From Dipylidium caninum (taxonomy: Eukaryota > Platyhelminthes > Cestoda > Cyclophyllidea > Dipylidiidae), in contig QEYB01001326.1 of NCBI GenBank assembly GCA_017562135.1, positions 32,991-96,990 of the forward strand: a stretch of 64,000 bases of DNA, given 5' to 3'. Under the pieces are notes generated by a model, which was not told where the DNA came from, made no database searches, and saw nothing but the letters and a program-made list of their open reading frames with translations. How positions within the stretch are numbered: position 1 is the stretch's first letter; every line of letters starts with the position of its first letter. Below, piece by piece: positions 30,001 to 42,229 of the stretch. A program made the translations under genes and the position numbers.

Positions 30001-30958
30001 TGTGGAGGATAATTTTTGGGATCATGTTTCACCACGCACCCGAAACCGTACGCATAATCCCACTTCGGACACAAGCTACCACCATATACGGGCGAAATAA
30101 GGCAAAACTCGCCCAGACGATGCTTTAAATGCTTTCGTCACGTGGATTAGGCAGGGTTTACAGATTGATAAATGGAACTTCCTCTCCACTTACAAGAAGT
30201 GCCCCTACTTACTACCTACCTACGAAGCTCTGGGAAACACTACATGTAAGTACTTAGTGCCTGTCCCATAAGGCCTGCAATTGTTGCAACGCGAATTTTC
30301 GTTTGTTAGACCGATAACAGAAAATAGGGAGTAAGAAAACACACAGCGAGTAGTAGCACCGCAGAGGCGTCTTCTGATTTAAGAGTTATAATCACCCTTT
30401 TCAGATTGATATCCAATTACAGGAGTTAAAAAAACACTGAAGTCAAGAATGTCGAATTCGTATCAGAATTTTTCAATGATTCAAACCATACCAACAAAGT
30501 GCTACAACCTGCAAACAAGTGAACAACCCATAACAACAGGGATAACTTCACCAACCACGAAAATGATTGCGGTCTTATTTCGAACTCCGATGGCTATGTG
30601 TAGCTTTAATTGATGGATTAATAGAAGCATTCCCTCAGTGTTGAGAGCACAAGCAGAGCTACCTTCAGTCATACTACAGCAAAGTTTCCCTCCATGAAAA
30701 TACATGATTCAGAGTACTCCAGTCGAGGAAAACTAGCGTCGAATATAAGCCTACCAGACGCTTTACTCGGCAATAATTTCACTATATGTTGGTTGGTTTA
30801 TGACGGGTACGGGATATGCCAAAACTTTGTTTCTGACTAAGCGGTACCATAAAGCCGCACTACGGGCAAGCAATCTGAAATAGGAAAAGTCCACAAACCC
30901 CAAAATACTATATTACTGATTCCAGTCCATTAGAAGTGATGTGAAAGACAAGATGTAA
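27075..30958. other. Gene-poor stretch
   Basis: Short frames on both strands (for example 27953-28234 on + and 30502-30705 on -) show no recognisable domain. No RNA gene or strong repeat was seen. Confidence 0.35.
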
Positions 30959-33566
30959 TCACAACTTGTTAAAAGAGGCCACATCCACAGATTGAACGTA
31001 GTCTTCGAGTTCCATTATATGTTCTTCCAGAAAGTCGGTGCCAACCTATGAGATAAAATGACACTGGGCTGAGGACTCACAAATTATGGTCCATTCATGC
31101 AAATAATGGCGTCTACTAGACAACTACGTAAAACTTAGCAGGGTCGCCAAAATCATATAGACTATGCATTTAATGAAAAATTGAGACAAGTCTGTTTCAG
31201 CGTCGCGGAATAAGCTGATTTTCGAGTCACCTGAATGTAATTTCGTAAATGTCTCTAATAAAATTAAAATAATCGAGAAAAGCCGATAGCAAAATCCTGA
31301 TTTCGCCCTCAGAAACTTAAGGTTTTTTAAGTATATAAAAATTATCAGTGTTGCAACGAAATTAGAGTAAATGGAAACGTAAAGGGAAGGTGACTAATTC
31401 AAATAAAAAGTAGCTACATTTGAAGCAGCAGAAGTTACAAAGCAGCAAAAAGTAATAATCTTTATCCAGAGTAAAAACTGCTTTTACGGTAAAAAAACCT
31501 TAAAATACCCACTGGGTCACAGAAACCATGCTCAGATCTAATCGATAAAAAAAAACCATTAAACAGTTAAGTTTAAAAGCACAAAAGAATAAATAAATGG
31601 CATCGAAATGATGAAAATTAAAATATCCCGCTTCTAAACTTGTTGGTAAATTTTAAGAGGGGATGAAATAAATATTGTTTCGCGTCATATCATCACAATT
31701 AAAACAGAAAATGTAGCCCGATTTGTCGAACCTTATCGTCTTCAACGACACAGGCAATTTGTAGTTTGCTAATCCCATGCACAAGAGGTACGAGTTTAGA
31801 AGTGCCCCAGAGAAGACCGTCAGTTGCGATGGCACGAACACGCTCCTCCATAGCCTTCATATCGGTGGTATCGTCCCAGGGCTTCACGTCCAGAACAATG
31901 ATTGATTTGGCTATTGGTTTCTCCTTCCTCGAAGCACCTGCCTTTTTATTCAAAGTCGCTGCCGATTGGCGGCCTCCCACTGCATCCTTCAATGATTATA
32001 GATTGTGAATGTGATGATAAACAGGAAAAAATCAAAACAACTTAAGGTATTCAGCTGTTTAGAGCCACAAATTAACCAAGGAAGTTGAACCAGTGACAAG
32101 CCCATACATTAAATACAATAGAATAAATCCAACTCAAAGCAACACTTTCCCTAAAGACTATTCTTTAAAGTACATTCATGCCTAAATGCACCCAAGTGAG
32201 GTTAAAAACGCATAAAACGACCGAACGTTAGTGTGAAGAAATAAAATAAAACTGAGAGGCTAACTACCACAGAACGCTTTTTAATAAAGAGCCAAAGCAT
32301 CTAAAAACAGATAAAGGGCGGTTCGCCGATAAGCATTGAAAAATAGTAAGTCTTGAAGACGGAGACCATAATCGGTCAGAGGATTTATCGATTAAGAATA
32401 TTAGTAAATAAACGAGGAGAAAGGAATATCAGTAAATGGACGTGACTGCATGCATAAGTATGAGCACAGCCGAAACTTATCCGTACATAATAGCGGCAGA
32501 ATAAGAAAGTAATGAGAAGAAAATGTAAGAACCAGGGGTGCTATTTAATGTAAATTTTAAATACTTTTCCCGTAAATAATATAAAAGAAAGTCTGATGAG
32601 AAAGCTAAAAATTGCTTTCCGCTCAGTAACACAAACAACCATCACTAATTGAAAAGAAATTGAACCAGATAGTCAACTAATGCTGTCAATAAAAAATAAA
32701 CAAAGTGATGAAAAAGGTGCGCTGACAGTAGTAGAAGGGATAATGTAAAATCTAATTATAGAGAAATAAACGAGCATTACTTGATAGAAAATAATCCCAT
32801 AAATCAGCAGGAAAAACTGAGAAGTAAAACTACGAACTACAAAAATCAGGGCATAAGACAGGTCTCAAAAAATGTATTTGTCATGATGGTAACAAAAGAA
32901 AGGAAACTTGCTCCAGCGAAATTAAAAAGATCAACATCATCTTCAGCTGGTAGCGGCGGAGCCGAAGCAGCAGGGACGGGACGTAAGACTGGCTTCGCAT
33001 ATTTAGGTAGGTCAGAAGGCAGGATTTTGTTCAGACGCTGAATCTGGATCTCCAATTCATTTACACGCGAAAACATCTCCCTTACGACTGAAGAGGGAAC
33101 AAAACCATTACAGGAACGAGGCATGACCAAGGATTCGGTCTAATTTTGCTCTAAGTTTAAAAGATAACACACATACGAGATTCTAGCTTTTCCATCCGAT
33201 TGCTCCAGGAATCATTCTAAGGGGAGAAAGTGAAAGATAAACAAGGTAGCGAGACCTTAGGGTAAACAAGCAGTTTGATATAATATACACACACAAAAAA
33301 GACACTCATACAAAAGTATATTAATTGGCAAATCATACGCTTTCGAGAGATGATTTGATATTGTCACGGACTTTCTGTATTTCTTTCACTAAGAAGGAAT
33401 CATTTGTCTAGATACGTGAGTTAATGAAGTAGGGAGACAGCACTTGATCCAGCTTGGACGCCTTTTCATTTCCTTCGGTAATGAATCTCATATACTCCAG
33501 TTCCATTTCATGATAATTGGAAAACTTGTGATAAGAATGCGCATCAAGCACGAGGCAAGACTCCAT
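30959..33566 (-). CDS. EEF1D: Translation elongation factor 1-delta (guanine nucleotide exchange subunit)
   Basis: Six exons, 33416-33566, 33339-33388, 33177-33216, 32894-33087, 31732-31986 and 30959-31045, join in phase to give 258 residues. Exons 1-2 carry the N-terminal region (start ATG at 33566; [16 protein letters not shown] resembles RDIARARENIQKSL of vertebrate EF-1 delta). Exons 3-4 form a leucine-zipper coiled coil ([19 protein letters not shown]) used for trimer assembly. The short motif DDVDLF stands where other family members have DDDIDLFGSDDEEE. Exon 5 begins the catalytic GEF domain ([19 protein letters not shown]). Exon 6 completes it with VGTDFLEE ... [13 protein letters not shown], matching the family C-terminus. 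The protein recharges EF-1 alpha with GTP in the cytoplasm. The 3' limit of exon 4 is the least certain border; a longer acidic stretch appears to be absent. Confidence 0.93.
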
Positions 33567-34849
33567 CGTCAATCGCCGTGTGAAAAAGCAGTTTAAACAA
33601 AGTTGTTGACCTCCAACAAAAGGTATTGAACACAAGCTTACCAAAGAATAAAAATCAACACAAGACATTACTTCTGTGTTGAAAAACGAAATCGCGCCTC
33701 TATGACGTAAAAGTTAACACGCGATATTATATGGTGTTGTGGTAACATATAACTAAAGCCAAAACATATAATCGCCATCTGAATATGTTCAATCCAGAAA
33801 GTTTGACGCGTGCCAAATTCACTTGCGAAAAAAACCAATACAAATCGAATGTCCTAGGTGAAGCCATTTTTGAGAAACGCAATAATGTCCCACTTCACTT
33901 TATTTGCCGATGCATGCATTGATTTAAGAGAAACAGCAAAAACAACTTTACCGCAATAATGAAATTGGCCTACAATATTCATCAGATTCTGGCATTTAGT
34001 TTGGGTGCGTATAAAAATTGCTTCCGATTATTCTACCACCATAATTTCCCCAACCTAGCGAATGTTGAACCCTGGACACGAGTGAAGGAGTCAATTGACA
34101 ATATAGTTACAGTTCGCTATTTATTGCAGCAAAAAAGAAAGCCATATGCACTTCAATACTGTTGCAAATAATTTGGTAACTTATTCACAACTTTCCATAA
34201 TAAGGCAAATACGATTGTTTGAAATTACATTAGGGCGATGCGTTCTCTATAAAACCTGGACAAACCAAAACTCCACTCATCTCTTGTCAAATTTATCTGA
34301 GTTCAACCTGCATTCCACAAGTGGAGTTAGTGGAATACGTAACCTATGAACATAACCTATTGAGATTCTATGATATCCAGAGTAACACATAAGATAAGAA
34401 ATTATAAGAACTTTGAGTGTTCCGAAATTAGCGCCATTGTAGTTTTTAAAGAAAACATATCACCGCTGTGAATGATGTTGCATATCACGAAAGTATTAAA
34501 CTACAGGATGTATATGCAAATTAAAGCTCACTAGCATTGTAATCTTACCTTGTATTATTTTACCTACTTGTGAACAACACGGTGGTAGGCAATCACGCTT
34601 TCAGATGCCCGTATCATGAGAGACGACCGATTGCGTTCCCAGATTCAACTAAGAGTAGTTTGCATAAAAATTATGTCGTACCCGCAAAAATTGCGGTAGA
34701 TAGATGGACAAAAGTCATTGCTAATGCATACGGTTTTCTAACACGAGGTCATAAAAAGGCAGTAGAATTTGACACATGACTAGGACTGCCATTGCGAACC
34801 AACTACGACTGCACTACGCAACTTCACCTTGCTCATGCGTCTCGGCCAA
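33567..34849. other. Intergenic stretch upstream of EEF1D
   Basis: AT-rich, with no recognisable gene. It presumably contains the EEF1D promoter; no element named. Confidence 0.35.
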
Positions 34850-35510
34850 TCGAGTCATGTTTACACCAACAGAGCCATCCACAATTCCCCTGGGACAAGG
34901 TAAGTAGGCGGAGAGGATTAATTGAGGCACACAGTCATCGGAGGAAGAGATGCAGGGGCGACAAATCTTCACACTTGAGAATATTGCACATTGTGAGATT
35001 GCAAACAGCTCTAATTTGCGGCTGATAATCGGGTACACGCACATCCGCGGTCTCATGCTTCCATCCATGAAGTTACATGCCGTGCTAGTAAGACCTAAAA
35101 GTTGTTTCACCTGTGTCACATGTTATCGTTGCTGAGGCGACCATGTTCCGCATGGCACCGACAAATCAGAGTCACCCGCATCTCGGCAATGGCAACAGCA
35201 ACAACTTCACCATTAACACTACCGCGTGTACACGGTCAGGTCGAATTGAGAGTAAGGCATGCAGGGGTGAGGGAAGGAGGACACGTCGAGTGCTGACCCA
35301 TGCGCCAGCTACGTTTCAGGCCACCAACAGTTTTGGAACCAACTCTCCGAGATGAATGACTTAGTGACTTTCACAGAAACTGCCTTACGTAGAGAGCCAA
35401 TGCGCGAGCAGAATTGCTTTGTAATCCCTTTGATCAAAACATACAGTGCTCAGAACACCAATAATTAGTGTCAGAAATCAGGTGCCAAATTACACTAGCA
35501 ATATTGATCC
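34850..35510. repeat. Diverged copy of the repeat family found in the large inverted repeat
   Basis: This stretch aligns by eye with 51250-51830 (right inverted-repeat arm, same orientation). Shared landmarks include gaggcacacartcatcg, cacttgagaatat, cgggtacacgca, gtttcacc-gtg-cacatgttatcg, ggcgaccatgttcc and the ggaggacacgtcg-gtgctgaccc block. It also carries a segment (ggcaacagcaacaactt..) that is shared with the 42.5 kb copy but absent from the arms. Confidence 0.75.
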
Positions 35511-35962
35511 TCTAATCAATGATACACAAACGTTGGCGCAAAGGGACTGATGTTTACTTTCGTATGAAAGGATGAACGCTGATGAGACGCGGTGCAGCAC
35601 CTGGAGTACAGAATAAATTAGATAGTTGACTGAGCCGTGATAACTTAAGTCTTAGTTCCAATTGTACCACCACATACTCCCCAAACACCCTCAGTGGAGC
35701 TCATTTCAGTTATGGTAACATAAAAACACTAAAAAATCTTAAGTTCGTCTAACGTTGCGGCGATTGAGTCGGCTTGTTCCTTCTATAATGTCCGCAACTA
35801 TTATTTTTTCATTGATAAAGGGCAAGCATCTACAGAGACGTATTTGTTTTGATTTACCCATGTGTTTACTTAAAGTTAAATGGGTTGAGAAACTAAATTC
35901 TTCACGTTGGTGTTTTAGCCATTTAACAAAAACCGACCTTCTTCCGTGCACAAGCAACTGTT
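35511..35962. other. Upstream region of the MDH-like gene
   Basis: No coding feature recognised. Contains the presumed promoter and 5' UTR of the gene whose ATG is at 35963. Confidence 0.35.
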
Positions 35963-37099
35963 ATGGTACGCACTTTCAATTTGTGTAACTCCAACGTCTA
36001 GGCGGACCCCGTTCATGTCCTCATATCAGCAGCCAACCGGCCAGAAGCTTTTGATTTACTCTTCCTTATTTCACGAGGAGAAATGTTTGGGACAGATCAG
36101 CCGGTCACAATTAGTCTTTATGATTCACCGAGTCAAGAATTTCTACTTGAGTCCCTTATTAGGGAAGTACTCGACAGCGACTTACAACCATTGGAGGATA
36201 TTCGCATTGTGACGAATCCAGACTCGGCCTTCCGAGATGTTGACGTAGCTATCATGTTGGATACAATCGACACTAACCGTTACGCTAACAAGAACGAAAT
36301 GGTGAATCAATGCTTACAAGTCTACTGTCACCATGCGAAATATCTCGACAAACATGGAAAGCAAACGATTAAAGTCGTAGTTGCTGGGGATCCAGTTAAC
36401 GCTAATACCTATATTTTAAGTCAACACACACCATCCTTACCTACTTCAAGTTTCACTGGCTTATTACGAATGCACCAAAATAGAGCGACATTTCAAGTAG
36501 GCGGCAGGAAATATACGTTATTTAATTCACACCAAAGGTTGCTAACAAACTGAATATACCAGTTGAAAAGGTGAAAAATGTTCTGGTCTGGGGGAGTGGC
36601 GGAGCTGACGCCTTCATCGATATAACTCATTGCACGATAGAAATGGATGATGGAACATCTAAGTACGCGACCGAATTGCTCAATAACGAACACTGGATGA
36701 AGCATATTCTGCAACCCTACGTTCAGAGTAAGAGCTCAGAACGCTCTCCCGCACAATCAATTGCCATCATGAAGGCCAAGGCCATTGTTGACCACGTCAA
36801 AGATCTTTGGTTCGGTACAGGTGAGGTAAGAGTCCACGCTCCCAAAAATTTGTTAGCGTTTGACATCGATGATAGTTCACAGCAGTGGTGAGTATGGGGC
36901 ACCAGACGACTTCTTCTCAGGATATCCGGTTACTATTCCAAATCCGAAAGGTAAACCTCTTATTGCGCAGAATTTAACATTCGAGGACTGGGGAGAGTCA
37001 CAATTTGAAAAGACGGCTCTCGAAATGGTTGAATTACAGAAACAGATATTGGGGATGAACAAATGCGAAGACGTATATAAAAGCATCAATGGTTCGTAA
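35963..37099 (+). CDS. Malate dehydrogenase homologue lacking cofactor-loop and catalytic residues (pseudoenzyme)
   Basis: Four exons: 35963-35965 (only the ATG), 36002-36496, 36538-36825 and 36857-37099, with introns of 36, 41 and 31 nt. This gives 342 residues, close to the 334 of cytosolic MDH. Homology runs end to end: FGTDQPVTISLYD, DVDVAIMLD, VKVVVAGDPVN-N, PSLPTSSF, NVLVWG, AKAIVDHVKDLWFGT and YGAPDDFFSGYPV. Active-site positions are lost. The Rossmann loop TGAAGQIA is SAANRPEA (residues 10-17); the substrate-arginine loop PRREGMER has no counterpart (DTNRYANK); the catalytic Asp in RLDHNRA is His159 (RMHQNRA); the catalytic His of WGNH is Gly187 (WGSG). NAD-dependent malate oxidation is therefore unlikely. 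It resembles the MDH1B-type paralogues in being a diverged non-canonical MDH. The reading frame is intact, so it is probably functional in another role. Confidence 0.85.
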
Positions 37100-37140
37100 A
37101 ATAAAAAAAATTTATTTTAAAATGTTCACACAAACATGAC
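37096..37140. terminator. Shared A/T-rich 3' end with polyadenylation signals on both strands
   Basis: The 40 bp between the MDH-like stop (37097-37099) and the ALKBH1 stop (37140) contain AATAAA on the plus strand directly after the MDH-like stop, and AATAAA on the minus strand just after the ALKBH1 stop. The two 3' UTRs must therefore overlap or be extremely short. Confidence 0.65.
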
Positions 37141-38228
37141 TAAATACAATGATCGGCCACATTAACCTGCCTGACATTTATGTTCAGTCGAGTTGAGAAA
37201 ACGTACTTCTTCAAATTTTCATCGATTACATCGCCACAGCCGCCTTTGAGTTTGGAGAGAAGATACGTAAAAAAGTGAAGGGGCAAATCGTTCGGAGCAC
37301 TCTCCCATGACATTAGGCGGGGGACTGCGTGGAAGGCCAACCTACTATGACCACCAGTTACCATTATATCACCATGGCGAAGAACGATGGGAATAATGGA
37401 CTTTTCCATGGCTCGATCATTACCGTGAGGCAGAAGTCCTTCTATGTGAGTGGAAGTTTCCAGAAGGAAGATTGCAGGTCTACCGAGACTGTTTTTTGTA
37501 ACTTCACTAATTATCATCAACCTACCTGATCGAAATCAGAGGCGAAACTCTCGAAACTTCGGAATCGTCGACATGGAACCCCATGGTTGTTTTCTTGCGA
37601 TAGTAATTGACAATAGAAGCTTCAGGAATGAAGTTTTCATAGTGAGGTCTTCGAGTGAGTATACTTTCATTATTACCAACCACGCCAGATATCAATGATG
37701 CAACAGATTTGAAAAAATTCCTAGAATACACAGGAAATGGCGACCTACAACCCGGCTGATAGGTCTTGTTAAACCAATCGTAATGGTAACCAAGAGTGAC
37801 CCAACGAAGTCTGTCGAGAAGATTACTCTTTCCATTTGCGCGTGAATACTCAAGGAGACTCTCAAACCAAAGTACTGAATCAATATTAAGGTCCGAAAGA
37901 TTGCTCTTCGCATAGGTCGCAAATGGCCAGTGAAAAAGGGCCTGCTCGTAGAAAGACATGACAGCATCGTCGATAATACTCGATCGGAGAATATAGAATT
38001 CCTCATTAAGATTGTATTGAAGAATAAACGAGGATTTTATAAAATTATTATCGGTATCTAAGCGACAAAAATAGCTCATTCGAAAGCATTACTGTGTAAT
38101 GTCGTTGAATTGACAAACGCATCCAAGGATAAATCCAAATTTTCACAGCTTAACTGTTCCTCAGAGAGCATTTTGTAGAATTTAAAAATACGTTTGCGCT
38201 CTTCTGCATTCCCAAATTCGGAAGGCAT
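37140..38228 (-). CDS. ALKBH1: AlkB homologue 1, Fe(II)/2-oxoglutarate dioxygenase
   Basis: Three exons, 38093-38228, 37526-38057 and 37140-37488, separated by introns of 35 and 37 nt, give 338 residues (vertebrate ALKBH1 is about 390). The N-terminus has EERKRIFKFYK, matching the short helical start of ALKBH1. The core carries LRWVTLGYHYDW, a family signature. The iron ligands are H207 and D209 (GFHVDDSE) and H276 (LAFHAVPRL). The 2-oxoglutarate-binding arginine is R323, with R329 next (STRLNINVRQV). All catalytic residues are present, so the enzyme is expected to be active. ALKBH1 enzymes demethylate or oxidise modified bases in tRNA and DNA and often work in mitochondria. The protein ends earlier than the vertebrate one, lacking the C-terminal tail. 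Confidence 0.93.
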
Positions 38229-40319
38229 CAGAGAATGTAGGGTCGCTAACTGTGAATAACCAAGAAAATAACCTGTATGCTGCGGCCGTTGAATGCAACT
38301 AGAGGAATATACTTTATTAAATGAAACAAAGTTGTATACAAAGTATAAAGCGGCTAAAAAACCATCACGGGGAATGCAGGTTTACACAAACAGCGAATGC
38401 TGAAAGGCACAAGTTAAGAAGCATATCACACCACTGAGAGTTGCTAAATATCCAAGGACTGGGATTGTATTTTGGACAGAGCAGGGGGACGATCGTAAAG
38501 TCTATAAACGCTCCACAAACAAATTTGGCGGGCGATGAAAGAGACTAAAACAGCATTTACCCTAAGGCATTTTGCAAAAATCCTGAGCTGTCTTAGGTAA
38601 GCAGATAAAAAATACTAGTACTTTTGTCAGTTAAATTTTGTTTTTGCCTTCTGCATGGAAAATTAAGTCCTTGGAGCAGTAGTCTAATGAATAGTTCACA
38701 TGAGCAAAATTTTCCTTTGCTGCTCATGCATATTATCATCATGAATAAGGAGAAGGATGGACATAATAAGAGTGATGAGGAACGAACCGCTTAAGGGGCT
38801 GCGGCATCAGTAAGACCTAAGCCCTTACTCGTGAGGCAATCGTCTTTCTTTAACCGAAAGTAACTTAAAAGAAATAAAAATATGATCGACAGATGAGTTC
38901 CAACCAGGCTCTTGGGGCTCGGAATGGAATTTTTAAGAAAAGGAGAAAGTCTTAATGATAACACGGTAGGATACGAAAGTGGTCTACGTCAGATTCCTAT
39001 AAGGCTTCTTTAAAAGGCATGCCTGATTTTGTGCCACGAGCAGATGATTATAGCCTCCCTTAAATGGTCCTTACCTAGGTCGGTGGTGGAGGACTTTGTT
39101 CTAACAGCCTCCCAGCGAAAATGGTGACGCATGCCGAAGGCGACACAATGCTGGAGACCAAAGCATTGTAACTTCAGTATCGCCTCTCTTATACTATGGT
39201 CTGCGGCGCGGCATGCTTGAAAATTCAATCCCCCAAAAATAGAGGTCGAAAGAGAATTGTATGAATTTTCTTGTAGCCGTTAAGTTTGAATAATAAATCG
39301 GAATGGGGACGTGGAACGGTTCCAAAATCTGCCCATACCTCGACAACAATGCGAGCATGCGGTAGATAAGATTAACATATAATCAAAACAATGCAAAACC
39401 CGAACGCATGATGGCGCGGTTGACACGCGGGAAAAAGTCATTAAGGGGCAGAGCGGTGAAACGATATCAATAGTCTCGAACATCACATCAACACGAGGTA
39501 CTATTGACGATGAAAAAGAAAGGCGATGTCGATAACAACCAGCATGACTTGTTGTGATAAGTTAAACATAAGTAGGTATTTTTATATACAGGAGCGGACG
39601 GCGATCTAAATGAGCGTCTTTCTGGCACATCTGTGTAACTTCGTGAGTAAGAGTGATAAGACACAGTAGATACGATTAATGGAAGTTAGCTTCCAGAGGT
39701 TCGTCTCTTAGAAGTGGAAGAAGGCGGCGTGATCGACTGCAGTCTCCCTGCGCACTCGTTTAGGGTTGGCGACAATTCTGCGGAGTGGACTAGTGTTAGA
39801 GAGGACGGTGTGACTAGCGACTGCCACTTACTAGAGTTCGTGGACTGTCCGTGCGAAGACAGCTTGAGTGCCATTTGGCTTCATGAGTGGAAAGTGACAG
39901 TAGTGGCATATACGAGTGCTGGCCGAAGGGAGAGTAGATTGAGGGGATGGTGACGAGGCGAGTGGATAGACCGGTTGGTTACAAGGAGAAAAGTTGATGT
40001 CAACGAAGACCCTTTCCGCCCAGAGCATCACGCGTGAAGCAGGTTATAGTGAAAAGGACCGAATACACGCACAATTGTGTGGTCCGCATGCCTCAACGCC
40101 GTCCTGTGGTCTCATGTCTGGCATAAACGCATGAGGGGAGAAAGAGTGGCGTGGTCGACCGATGAGTCTGTGGAGACGGGGAGCCTGTGTAAAGTGGCTG
40201 GAGGGATTCATTGAATCACACTGTCCCTCCTGTCTTTCCAACTCTACACTCGTAAGCTCACTGGAGACTAGAATCTCTGTTCTGCCACAGTTCAGGTGCA
40301 GTCGAGTGAGGCCGCTTTA
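38229..40319. other. Start of the repeat-rich block, no gene recognised
   Basis: Base composition shifts towards higher GC from about 39.7 kb. Open frames at 39686-40241 occur on both strands with low-complexity or Ser/Thr-rich translations. No family was recognised. Confidence 0.35.
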
Positions 40320-40600
40320 TGGCGAATGCTAATACGATGATCATACTAATGTTGATAAACACTGTAGTCACGTGGAAGAAGGGTAAAGGTGAGTTCTTTC
40401 GGTCCCCAGGAGCGCTCTAAGATGTCTCCACCGGTCGCAGAGGTATGTTGTTTGATTGAATTTGAGCCAAGCGTTGACATCATCAGCACAATCACAACTC
40501 GGTAACTTGAGGACAGCGTGGCAACATCGTCAGCAATTAGCAACTCACCGTTGTGCATGTGAGTCGAGAGATACTCCTACGAGTGCTGCTGTTCACCGAA
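40320..40600. repeat. Rearranged copy of the sequence flanking the right inverted-repeat arm
   Basis: 40374-40495 matches 49192-49312 in direct orientation (gtggaagaagggtaaaggtg, ctccaccggtcgcagagg, atcatcagcacaatca). The next part, 40496-40595, matches 49085-49185 in the opposite orientation (cagcaattagcaactcaccg, gatactcctacgagtgctg). The two halves of one segment therefore lie in opposite order and orientation here. Confidence 0.75.
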
Positions 40601-42229
40601 CATCTTCGAGAACCACCCCTCCATTGTCAGCCCGACCCCAATCTCACACTCGGCTTAATCCATATTGCGAAGAACAGCCTGCCAATTCAATCATTTAAAT
40701 GGAGAGTAAATGCCCGTGACAACCAGTCAGACGCGAAGTAGTGCTCGAGTAGCGGTATTTCTGCTCTCCCTCGTGTTTGAAGGCGTGAAAGCACAAGTGT
40801 TATGACCTTGAGTTAATCGTGGGCAGTGTGGATGTCTGGGGGGAGGATGACGGAGGGAAGTCTTCGCACTGCGGGTATGTCATTTGCATGCGTTTTCGTG
40901 TTTTTGTGCAATCATTCATGCTTTATGCATCACGTTATCTCCTCGTTAGCGTCGTCCTCGTCGAGCGACCATCCACTTTGCTCGACATGAGGGGCTTTAC
41001 TCCCAACCTAACGCATGATCCGCTACCTTATTCAACCCAAACCGACTTCCTCGAAGCGCTTGCTTGACGTGTGTGGGTGAGGTAGAGAGTTGTGTGCTCT
41101 CCACCACTCAAGGTGGAAGTGTGAGCGATGAGGGTGAGTTTCGGAGCCTCCTCATTTCATAGAAAAAGGCGACATCCACAGGATGCGTGTTGTACGGAGA
41201 AGAAGTGGGAACGACTGCTTCTACCTGCCCTACACTTCCCCCATTATAGTAGCCTGCGGTGTGGCATGTGCTCTACCCTTGGTGTTGGACGAAGCAGCAT
41301 GTTGGAAGAATGAGGAATAAGGCATGGGGTATTGAGTATAGAGCATAGGCCGTATTTGCTTGACAGTGCCGGTAGACGAGCCATGTCCTCGCCTTGCCGA
41401 GTCTGCTGCGTCGACCACCTTGTCAAGTGGTCGGTATTACACCCTTCGGTGATGAGGGTGGCACCGTGTGGTGAATGTGTGGTGTGGGGAGTGAAGGACG
41501 GACGAATGGCGTGAGAGGTGGTAGTCAGAGAAGCCATACTCTACTCCACCCTAGAGGTTGATCTCTCATCGTCCGATGGCCCACATAAGCGCATTTAGAG
41601 GGGAGCGCGGAAAGAGGGAGAAGAGTATGGTGATCGTTTTGTGTGTGAGCAGATATTATTATTCATATTATTGTTATCATCGCAGTGAATAGTTGGGATA
41701 TCAAATGAGAGACGGGTCATTAAGAGGTTAGCGTTGATTTGTCTTAATGAAGGGTGTTGTGTGTTGAAACTCTCGGAGGGCGAGTAGGGTGCTGGCTGAA
41801 GTCTACTTTTTCAATGTTTCACCTGATCATACCTCCTCACAAAGGTCTAAGGGCAACGCGCGGATTGGCTGGTCTCTTCCCCCCTTCACTCTTCCTCTCT
41901 GCCAGCCATCATGAGAGAGCGCCACCTCTTCACCAGCCGCTGCTTCTCCCGCCTCGTCGCCCCCAAAGTGTGTAGTCCTTAGTCCTCGCCTCGGGACACA
42001 GCTTTTCGTTAGATAAGGTGCGTTAATGCGTGACCATTGGCCATGTCTGTTGTTGCGCTCACTCGATTCATACGACGTGTCGTTCTGCGACTGCGCGTTG
42101 ATGAGACGAGGCTAGTAGAACGGAGAAGTAAAGTGGGCGAGCTCGGTCAACTGTCCTTATTTTCTGTCTTGACAGTACCCATTGCACTACGCCTCACCAG
42201 CTTTCCTCACTGGCAGTGAAATTAAGCTG
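40601..42229. other. Repeat-block interior, no gene recognised
   Basis: Moderately GC-rich, with open frames on both strands (for example 41244-41537 - and 41754-41975 +). None has family motifs. Confidence 0.3.

Noticed and set aside
30502..30705. Minus-strand frame with a NTEGMLLL motif, considered as a Roadblock/LAMTOR-like protein
   Set aside because: Only the short NTEG stretch is similar; the rest does not fit and there is no supporting exon.
35739..35988. Open frame just upstream of the MDH-like gene considered as its N-terminus
   Set aside because: The residues do not extend the MDH similarity, and the ATG|intron|GCG model gives a start that matches the family exactly.
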